In this document: piece by piece, positions 55,537-64,000 of the stretch
Position numbering within the stretch: the first letter of the stretch is position 1
Layout: every line of letters starts with the position of its first letter
Source of the DNA: Lactarius indigo
Lineage: Eukaryota > Basidiomycota > Agaricomycetes > Russulales > Russulaceae
Assembly: GCA_025766275.1 (NCBI GenBank)
Contig: JAFKAC010000011.1
Location: 1,178,001-1,242,000 of the forward strand
Reading direction: 5' to 3'
DNA: 64,000 nucleotides
Translations under genes and position numbers: made by a program
The notes under the pieces: model-generated
Database searches by the model: none
Seen by the model: the letters and a program-made list of their open reading frames with translations, nothing else
Told to the model about the DNA's origin: nothing

Positions 55537-58400
55537 ACCCGTCAGTCTGGGTGAGGGCCTTACATTGTAATTCTGTAATCGTGACAACGCGCTATCGATC
55601 ATTGCGAATTCCAGTGACTGTCCGAACAGAATATCAAACGACTGAAACCAACGTATTGGTTGACTCTGGAGCGACCGACAATTTCATCAAACCAAGCATG
55701 GCAAGACGGGCGGGAATCCCAATACGCCCACTAGAAACACCACGCAAAATATGGAACATAGATAACACGGAAAACAAAGCTGGGTTGATCACTCATTATG
55801 TTAACCTGGAAGTGAAAACATGAGGACAGGTAAAAAGGATGACCTTCCTGGTCATGGACCTCGGAAGCGAAGACATCGTCCTTGGCTACCCTTGGCTCAG
55901 CGCGTTCGAACCTACTATCCAGTGGGCTACGGCAACCATACACCCTGACATGCAACCAGTGGTGCTGGCCACCAAAGAAGTGCTGCTCTCGGTAATCGCC
56001 ACTCGAGCTCTGATAGTAGCCGAAAAGGAAAGTATCGTGCGAGAACTAGACGAAGAAACGTACGCAAGGGCCACTACTTCGACAGAACTGGCCATACAAG
56101 CAAACCAACACCAAAAAACGATCGACCTCCCCCTAGAGTATGCCGAATTCAGTAAACTATTTAGTGAGCAAGCCTCGCACCAATTTCCCCCGGCTCGTCC
56201 ATGGGACCACGCCATCGACTTCAAACCGTCCGCGCCGGCCGCCATAGACTGCAAAATATATCCTATGACGCAAAAGGAGGAAGGCAAGCTCAAGGAATTT
56301 TTAGACGAGAAGTTGAAGCAGGGTTACCTACACCCTTCCATCTCCCCGTACACATCATCTTTCTTTTTCATCAAAAAGAAAGATGGAAAGCTACGACCGG
56401 TACAGGACTACCGGGTCATCAACTCGCACACTATTCGCAACCAATACCCCCTTCCACTCATTCAGGATCTCATTCACGACCTCAGCAACGCCCACATCTA
56501 CACCAAACTCGATGTCCGATGGGGCTACAATAATATATGCATCCGCGACGGCAATCAAGAAAAGGCAGCGTTCAAAACCAAATTCGGCCTTTTTGAACCT
56601 ACGGTTATGTTCTTTGGCCTCACTAACTCCCCTGCGACCTTCCAAGCCATGATGAACCACATATACCGAGACACGATCGCGAAGCACGAACGCCTCGGGA
56701 CCACGATACGTGTTTATATGGATGACATTGGAATCGCCACTCACTTCAATTTTGATCTCTCAGCCCACATCGCGGCCGTCCGCGACGTCCTCCGCGTCGC
56801 GGAAGAACATGACTTATACTTCAAACTGGAGAAATGCCTATTCCACCAGCCGCGAATGGATTACCTGGGGGTAATCCTTGAAAGGGGGGTAACTCGCATG
56901 GATCCCGTAAAAGTTCAGGGGATTAAAGACTGGCCAACGCCCACAAAAGTTAAGGATGTTCGATCCTTCCTCGGTTTCTGCAACTTTTACAGACTGTTCA
57001 TTCGCAGCTTCGCCAACCACGCCAAACCACTCAGCAGATTGACAAGGAAGGACGAAGAATGGCGGTGGACAAGTGAAGAAGACAAGGCATTTAACACGCT
57101 CAAAAGCCTTGTGACCGAGGAGCCGGTCCTGGCACACCCAGTACTTCAAGACCCATTCGAGCTAGATGTCACGCCTCTGCGGGGGCGCAGTCTTCTGTAA
57201 TGGCTTCCTGTCACGTGGCAGTCGACAGCCAAGTTGGATTGGCACTGTGTGCAACGACTCCTAAGGTCCTCTGTAACAGCTCCTATGCTAAGGTAGCTGA
57301 GTCTGTGGCACTCCCCCTGTGCTAAGGTGGGAAGGTCCTTCTGTAACAGCCCCTTGTGCTAAGGTGACTGAGTCTGTAGCAATGGACGAGCGCGGAGGCC
57401 TAAGTCCAAAGGTCACGCGTCACTGGGCTGACCAGTAAGACAGGAAGAGGATGAGATCGAAGTCAAGGGAAAGCCTGCACAGAGGCTGAGAGGGGAGATG
57501 ACCCAAAGGGGATGAGGGTCAAGGGTCAGAGGTTCTGGGTCAAGGGCTTGAGTGCTGAAGGGACTGAGGCACTCAAGGAGTCAATGGAGATACAACGCAG
57601 ATAGTTGATTAAGCCAAAGCTAAGGAGCTAAGGCACACTACAGGGTTCCTTATATAGTACAGGATTGCGCCTGAGCGCATAGTGCTACTGGTTGCTATAA
57701 ATAGAGTAATGTGCTGGCAAGATGATGCGATTATTGTGTAGGATGGTGTTGTGCCAGCAAAGCAAAAGAAGAGTGAACAAGAATAGCACAGAAGGTGCAA
57801 GAGTAATCAGATAGGGAGAAGCATGGCCTTTGAAAGGTAACTACTAAGAGAGGAAATGGATCAGATAAGGACAAAAAGGGAAGGTAACAGGGGAGTTCAT
57901 GACACTAGAGGTTGACGCGTCAGGATACGTGGTGGGAGCCGTCCTATTACAGAAAAAGTCTGACGGAAAGCAACATCCCATAGGGTACTATTCTGCAACG
58001 CTCTCGGAAGCAGAGCGAAATTACGACATTTACGATTTGGAATTGCTGGCAATTGTCAAAGCCTTGAGAAACTGGAGGCCACTACTCGCGGGAGCCCCGC
58101 ACAAAATCAAGATCTACTCCAACCACCTCAACCTACAGTATTGGAAGTCGCCACAAAAGATTAGTCGGCGAGTTGCCAGGGAAGTACTCGAACTTTCCGA
58201 ATACGACTTCGAAATTCACCACATCAAAGGAAAGAACAATGGAAGGGTGGACGCCTTATCAAGGCGACCCGATTATGACCAAGGGGCCGAGGATAACGAC
58301 AAAGTCGTCGTCCTCCCCCCCGAGGTCTTCGTAAGGACCCTCAACGTGGCGCGAACCCACATAATGGCGCAAGTTAGTGACAATGTGTATGTAAAAGCCC
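55500..58400 (+). pseudogene. pol of element A, truncated
   Basis: The minus-one frame after the slippery site encodes protease (VDSGATDNF, about 55660), then a TGA at 55821-55823. Reverse transcriptase with YMDD (about 56718-56730) runs on to 57166. The solo LTR interrupts the frame, and RNase H resumes at 57910 (EVDASGYVVGAVLL) and runs to about 58340. In RNase H a catalytic Asp position reads Asn (SNHLNLQYW, about 58119). Homology to element B stops at about 58340-58380, before integrase. The element is not autonomous. Confidence 0.75.
57162..57909. mobile_element. Solo LTR of an unrelated LTR retrotransposon, with CTAGA duplication
   Basis: 57167-57904 (738 bp) starts TGTCACGCC and ends TTCATGACA, flanked by CTAGA at 57162-57166 and 57905-57909. 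Removing it with one duplicate restores the pol frame of element A exactly. The inside has no long frame. Repeated words around CTAAGGT-CTGTAGCA at 57260-57385 form two or three imperfect copies. It is the trace of LTR-LTR recombination of a full element. Confidence 0.85.
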
Positions 58401-60985
58401 ATGTGCATATAGACCTTACAGGTTGTTGAAACCCATGTGGGCCCATCAAGCAAGAGTGAGCATATATCATGAGTGGGCCCATGGATAGAACTGCCAAGAT
58501 AAATGAATGGGCCAATTGTAGTAGCTGGGAAGTTTTGTCAATAGTATACAGTGGGCCCATGGTTAAACTCATTGAGAGCTGCCAAACACATTGAGTGGGC
58601 CCACAATCAAGGCATAGTATAAATTGACCTATTACATTGGTGAAACCACATGGGCCCATGGATCGAACTGCCGAGATAAATGGATGGGCCAATTGGCACA
58701 GCTAGGAAGAGTTGTCAATATATTAGAATGGGCCCATTGTTGAGCCTACAAAGACCTGCCAAACATCTTGAGTGGGCCCACGATCAGGCAGGGTGTAAAT
58801 TGACCTATTACATTGGTAAAACCACATGGGCCCATCAAGTAAGAGGGGCATATGTGATGAGTGGGCCCATGGGTAGAACTGCCAAGATAAATGGATGGGC
58901 CAATTGGCACAGCCAGGAAGAGTTGTCAATATATTAGAATGGGCCCATTGTTGAGCCCACAGAGAGCTGCCGAACATCTTGAGTGGGCCCACGATCAGGC
59001 AGGGTGTAAATTGACCTATTACATTGGTAAAACCACATGGGCCCATCAAGTAAGAGGGGCATATATCATGAGTGGGCCCATGGATAGAACTGCCAAGATA
59101 AATGGATGGGCCAATTGGCACAGCCAGGAAGAGTTGTCAATATATTAGAATGGGCCCATTGTTGAGCCCACAGAGAGCTGCCGAACATCTTGAGTGGGCC
59201 CACGATCAGGCAGGGTGTAAATTGACCTATTACATTGGTGAAACCACATGGGCCCATCAAGTAAGAGGGGCATATGTGATGAGTGGGCCCATGGATAGAA
59301 CTGCCAAGATAAATGGATGGGCCAATTGGCACAGCTAGGAAGAGTTGTCAATATATTAGAATGGGCCCATTGTTGAGCCCACAGAGAGCTGCCGAACATC
59401 TTGAGTGGGCCCACGATCAGGCAGGGTGTAAATTGACCTATTACATTGGTAAAACCACATGGGCCCATCAAGTAAGAGGGGCATATGTGACGAGTGGGCC
59501 CATGGATCGAACTGCCGAGATAAATGGATGGGCCAATTAGGCACAGCCAGGAAGAGTTGTCAATATATTAGAATGGGCCCATTGTTGAGCCCACAGAGAG
59601 CTGCCGAACATCTTGAGTGGGCCCACGATCAGGCAGGGTGTAAATTGACCTATTACATTGGTGAAACCACATGGGCCCATCAAGCAAGAGTGGGCATATG
59701 TGATGAGTGGGCCCATGGATAGAACTGCCAAGATAAATGGATGGGCCAATTGGCACAGCTAGGAAGAGTTGTCAATATATTAGAATGGGCCCATTGTTGA
59801 GCCCACAGAGAGCTGCCGAACATCTTGAGTGGGCCCATGATCAGGCAGGGTGTAAATTGACCTATTACATTGGTGAAACCACGCAGGCCCATCAAGCAAG
59901 AGTGGGCATATGTGATGAGTGGGCCCATGGATAGAACTGCCAAGATAAATGGATGGGCCAATTGGCACAGCTAGGAAGAGTTGTCAATATATTAGAATGG
60001 GCCCATTGTTGAGCCCACAGAGAGCTGCCGAACATCTTGAGTGGGCCCATGATCAGGCAGGGTGTAAATTGACCTATTACATTGGTGAAACCACGCAGGC
60101 CCATCAAGCAAGAGTGGGCATATGTGATGAGTGGGCCCATGGATAGAACTGCCAAGATAAATGGATGGGCCAATTGGCACAGCCAGGAAGAGTTGTCAAT
60201 ATATTAGAATGGGCCCATTGTTGAGCCCACAGAGAGCTGCCGAACATCTTGAGTGGGCCCACGATCAGGCAGGGTGTAAATTGACCTATTACATTGTTGA
60301 ACCCACATGGCCCCATCAAGCAAGAGTGGGCATATATCATGATTGGGCCCATGGATAAAACTGCTGAAATAAATGGATGGGCCAATTGGCACAGCTAGGA
60401 AGAGTTGTCAATAGTTTAGAGTAGGCCTGCGGTTGAACTCATCGAGAGCTGCCGAACAACTTGAGTGGGCCCATGATCTAGACATAGTGTAAATGGACCT
60501 ATTACATCGATCAACCCTTGTGGGCCCATCAAGTAGCAGTGGGCATATATCATGAGTGGGCCCATGGATAGAACCGCTGGCATAAAAAGATGGGCCATGG
60601 ACACTGATTGGAAAAACTGCCGAGATAAACGAATGGGCCAATTGGCACAGCTTAGAAGAGTTGTCAATAATTTAGAGTGGGCCTGGGTTGAACTCATTGA
60701 AAGCTGCCGAACACATTGAACAGACCCACGATCTAGTAATAGTGTAAATAGACCAATTACATAGGTAAAACCCACGTGGGCCCATCAAGTAACAGCTGGT
60801 ATATATCATTAGTGGGCCCATTGATAGAGCTGCCGAATAGCTCAGATTGGCCATGGACACTGATTGGCAAAACTGCTGAGATAAATGGGTGGGCCAATGG
60901 CCATAGTCGTGAATTGCTGTTGATGGTTTGCAGTTGGCCCAGAATTGAATCACAGAGAGCTACCGACCATCCTCACTGGGACTAC
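58400..60985. repeat. Satellite array, 211-212 bp units, about twelve copies
   Basis: Each unit has four TGGGCCC-containing segments, for example one starting TGGGCCCATCAAG and one starting TGGGCCCACGATC. Equivalent points fall near 58680, 58891, 59102, 59313, 59525, 59737, 59949 and 60161. Units between about 58750 and 60300 are nearly identical. The first and last units are diverged or shortened, as expected for an array kept uniform by unequal exchange. Overlapping open frames on both strands repeat with the unit and are by-products, not genes. Confidence 0.9.
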
Positions 60986-61237
60986 TTAAGCCCTACAATG
61001 TTCCTGCAAATAATACCGACGGTCCCAAATGGCCTCTACATCACCCTCATAGCACCTTTACTGAGTATCTTACATTGTGCTGGTGTCCTTTTTGGAGATC
61101 CCGACTTTGTCATTTGAGTTGCCCATTATCCTTTATCATATCAACCAGCAATCTCTTCTGGGTGTACTTAAATTGCATCTGAATCAAGGCTGCTATATGC
61201 ATACTATTTAAGTATTCGACACCGCTATATAATGTTC

Positions 61238-61927
61238 TACGCCTCAATATTGTCCAGCTCATCTACCATAGCGTCTACAACCTCACTCAAAGCAATCTCC
61301 CTCTCATAAATCCGCCAAGCTTGGACGTAGATCTGCCGAAGTCTTACAGCTTCGGCACGTAAGATCGACACCCGAGTTCCCAGGTCGTACTCTTCTTGCT
61401 AGAAAGAAACAATGGTCAGTTTTCACTATGCTAGGTTGACAATGTGGCGCACCAGCTCTGAAGGTGCTTCCTCCTGACCGACCTCACCTTCCTTTATCTC
61501 AGAGTTGCTGGGAGATGGGGCACGATCACCCCAATTCCAAGCTGTGCACGCAGAGTTAGAGACATATATAATCAGTAGAAATGAGACTTACTGCGAGCTG
61601 CCGAATGGCTGCCGAAGGTCTCTCTGGCCTCGGTAGGTAGAGAGACGCCTGTCCCAGATCTTTCCTCCTGTGTTGGCACTGGGTCAATGCTGGGTTGTTG
61701 AGTCCCTAGAACCAGTGGGGCTTCCATCCTCGACGCAGGGTCAGTCCCCTGATCTTGGATGTCAGGTGAGGTCGGCATATCCTTGCCGAAGTTGTCTTGA
61801 GATTCTGGTGAAGGCAGCTTGTCCACACCAAAGTTGTGTTGTCCATGTGAAGAGGGTGACAAGGGTGACCCATCCCTGCCAAGATTGTGTTGGCGTTGGG
61901 GGGATGGTGACATATCCATGCCGAAAC
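61238..61927 (-). pseudogene. 3' part of an unidentified gene, cut by element C
   Basis: Minus-strand exons read in frame across two introns. The first exon (about 61590-61927) carries four imperfect copies of a 14-residue motif of the form N-F-G-x-D-x-x-P-S-P-x-x-Q. The next (about 61439-61542) reads WNWGDRAPSPSNSEIKEGEV. The last (61238-61398) is a charged helical segment with RAEAVRLRQIYVQAWRIYE and ends at TAG 61238-61240. Introns have GT-AG ends. The 5' side stops abruptly at the LTR of element C, so start and promoter are lost or lie beyond the window. I do not recognise the family. The last exon looks like a coiled coil. Confidence 0.5.
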
Positions 61928-62432
61928 TGTTACGCTCCACAGGCGTTAGTCCGACTTGGACACGAATCGGCGTAATCGACTTAGCAAAGAATAAGCGAAT
62001 GGGGATCACGTGTCAACCCAACGCAGGCTGAACCGGGGTATAGTAACACACGCGGCAGCAAAAGGTAAGAAGAGTATCCCTTGGTGGATACTAGTGGAAG
62101 CACACTTAGTTGAAGACTAAGGCAGACAAGAGACGAGTCAAGTGGTGGATTGAAGAAGACCAAGATGGGGACTCTTGGTCTTCCGAGTCGACTACTTATA
62201 CAGATACACGCGGGCTTTAAAGCGCCGCTATAATAGTAAGTAACCAGTAGCGTAACTAGCTCGAACCCTAGTACAGCTATCCTAGGAATGAGTCATACAT
62301 GAGTCACAATCACATGCGAACTACTATGCTGACTGATGCGAAGTAAGAGTCCATGACTAATACTGATACCGGACCGTAGTCATAACCGGTCATGAGTCGT
62401 GTGTGATGAGTCGTCAAGTCCGTACCGTAACA
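61928..62432 (-). repeat. 3' LTR of element C
   Basis: 505 bp, same ends and same AAGACCAAGAT hairpin (62156-62166, plus-strand reading) as the LTRs of B, with scattered substitutions and small deletions. Confidence 0.85.
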
Positions 62433-62465
62433 TCACCCCCTTTTCAGGAGTGAGGCCCACCTCAC

Positions 62466-64000
62466 TTAATCCGCCACCGATTCTTGCCGCATCCGCTCTG
62501 CCTCATCCTCCATCCTAGCCAATATGTTAGCGCGTTCCAACCGGTAGAGACTGTCCTTTTTATCCGCAGTCACCATCTCCCTATCCATCTGCAATTGCCG
62601 AATCCGCTTTTCCAACTGGTCTTCGGCGAAAGCGAATTGTCGAAACCGGCGCAGCTCTTGAGTGAGGGTGACATCCCCGATGCGCGCGAGTAGTAAGTCT
62701 GTGGGATGTCGGTCACGGAGCATGAAATACTCCTCGTGTGGAATGAAGGCGCGGTTGTTCTTTGGGAGATGGGGAGTGGCGTAGAGGGGTTTACCATAAA
62801 GGAAACCCGACCCCGGAGCTAATCCGAGTACGAAGGGGTCTCCTCCCCGGATAACCTGTACGTGGGATGCTTGTACCATCGGTCCGTTGGGGAGTTTGAT
62901 CGGGAACGGAATGTAATCGGGTCCTCGATTGACCCGGAACCCTTCAGGGATGACGACCCTGGTTGCTGGGTCTCGTTCCCCCATTGGTGTATAACGAGCC
63001 GCTTGTGCCACGGCGACTCGTCCTCGGTGTAGAGGCCCCCCCGCTGCGTCGACGAGGTAGGGAGTGGCGGCTGGATCTTCAGCGTAGAATTCATGTGTGA
63101 GGAATGCGTGCCTGATGGGGTAATAGTCTCCAAGCTCGTCTTCATCCTCATCTTCGTCCAATACTCCTTCCGCTCCTTCATCATTCGTCGTCGGCAGGCG
63201 GCGATATGCAGTTGCTCCCGCTGCCACCGCGCCGCCGTTTCTTTCCATTCTTGCTCATACTTCTTCATAGCGTTCGGTGGCTGCACCGCGCGGGACAGCT
63301 GCTTGAAGCCGAAACAACTCGTCTTCGGTGAGGAAGACTTCGGGCTCACCGGTGTTAGGGTTCGTGAGGGCGTACATTGGCGGAGGTGCTGGTTGAGTTG
63401 TTGCTGGATCGTTGTCGACAATTCCCTGTACGGGCATAGGGAATCGTTGCAATGTCTGGTGCAGTTCTTCACTAGTGATAGGGCCGTCTTCCTCATGCTG
63501 CACGGAGGAACGGCCTCCTCCTGTAGTTCTAGTGGCTGTGGTGTCGTTGGTGGAGTCGGGGTCAACAAGCGTGGCGGAGGAGTCGTTGACAAGAGTGGAG
63601 AGGAGTGCGAGCTGGTCATCGTGTCGAGTAGAGGACATGGGGTGAATGGGAGATGGGGACTTATCACGACAGAAGGCTCCCCTTATATGCGTTTCCCGGT
63701 CGGGGTTGGAATGTTTGAAGTCCCGAACGGCTTCGTCGGCAAATACGTCATCCTTATCTATCCACTGATTGTCCGAGTCCGGATAACCCTTCCATTTGAC
63801 AAGGTATTGGAGCCGACGTCTTCTGCCGAATCGCCGAGAGTCTAGAATCTTCTCGACCTCGTACTCTTCTTCGTTATCAACCAAATCAGGTGGTGGGCGC
63901 TGATAGTTTGGTCCGTGCGTGGGTGTTTCGCGATAAGGCGTGAGAAGGTCTATATGGAAGACGTCATGGATGCTCCACTGCGTGGGAAGCTCGAGTCGAT
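62466..64000 (-). pseudogene. pol of element C, C-terminal part with stop codon
   Basis: It encodes the chromodomain ([12 protein letters not shown], about 63860; [14 protein letters not shown], about 63760-63800) and the same 400-residue extension as element B, ending MRQESVAD with the stop at 62466. A TGA at 63255-63257 interrupts the extension where B has CGA. Integrase and upstream domains lie beyond the window. Confidence 0.82.

Larger units (their letters stand above)
45087..58400 (+). mobile_element. Retroelement A: old Ty3/chromovirus-type element, split by two insertions and truncated
   Basis: Plus-strand remains of a Ty3-type LTR retrotransposon: 5' LTR 45087-45621, gag 45638-47449 and 55284-55536, pol about 55500-57166 and 57905-58400. 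Element B (47455-55278) sits in gag with a five-base AGTAG duplication, and a solo LTR (57167-57904) sits in pol with a CTAGA duplication. Removing both insertions, with one copy of each duplication, restores continuous homology. The element has several TGA stops. It breaks off after the RNase H region, where the satellite array begins, so integrase and the 3' LTR are missing from the window. Confidence 0.82.
61928..64000 (-). mobile_element. Retroelement C: second element of the B family, partial
   Basis: The 3' LTR at 61928-62432 (505 bp, TGTTACG to CGTAACA) is clearly related to the LTR of B. A purine tract follows and then the end of pol on the minus strand, running off the right edge. 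Many substitutions against B and a premature stop in pol mark it as older than B. Confidence 0.85.

Noticed and set aside
58680..60392. Repeating open frames of 60-130 codons on both strands
   Set aside because: They recur with the 211-212-bp satellite unit and are by-products of its composition.
58400..60985. CRISPR-like regular repeats
   Set aside because: Whole units of 211-212 bp are alike, with no unique spacers, and the context is eukaryotic.

Overview
The window is nuclear DNA of a filamentous basidiomycete, most likely an Agaricomycete wood-decay fungus of Polyporales type. The evidence is many 46-66 nt introns inside conserved coding sequence, multi-intron laccases, fungal STAND/NLR genes with a Goodbye N-terminal domain, F-box proteins of the mushroom type, a TPR-CHAT-type protein tail, and chromodomain Ty3 retrotransposons. 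Nothing prokaryotic is visible.

Bases 1-10150 hold a gene-family graveyard with a few living genes: the last codons of a CHAT-domain protein at the left edge, an intact three-exon F-box gene (2148-3781, minus), a broken F-box/LRR-like gene (about 4870-5470), a broken CHAT-domain gene (about 5500-6054), a second intact F-box gene (6939-8647, minus) and a Ras-like GTPase that has lost its nucleotide-binding motifs (about 9280-10149). Bases 10972-14684 carry two tandem four-exon genes for multi-pass membrane proteins of unknown function, with matching intron positions.

Bases 15329-27151 carry three tandem laccase genes on the minus strand. All copper-ligand motifs are present, each gene has a TATAAAA-type box 65-70 bp upstream of its ATG, and there are signs of gene conversion and of duplicated upstream DNA containing a laccase relic. 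Bases 27230-33520 hold no gene I can recognise.

Bases 33523-43615 hold two tandem NLR-like genes (Goodbye-NACHT-ankyrin). The first reads through nine exons to about 1375 aa and contains five nearly identical 216-bp double-ankyrin modules. The second has the same exon structure but is frameshifted in its ankyrin part.

From about 45087 to the right edge the DNA is a nest of retrotransposons. An old plus-strand Ty3/chromovirus-type element (A) is split by an intact minus-strand relative (B, 47455-55278, two identical-looking 513-bp LTRs, AGTAG target duplication) and by an unrelated 738-bp solo LTR (57167-57904, CTAGA duplication). Element A ends where a 211-212-bp satellite array starts (about 58400-60985). 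A third element of the B family (C) enters at 61928, breaking an unidentified gene, and runs off the window. In A and B the bases just after the 5' LTR (AAGACCAAGAT) are complementary to the predicted 5' end of the element's own transcript, the hallmark of Tf1/sushi-type self-priming. gag and pol are joined by a GGGTTTT minus-one slippery site, and pol carries an unexplained conserved extension of about 400 residues beyond the chromodomain.
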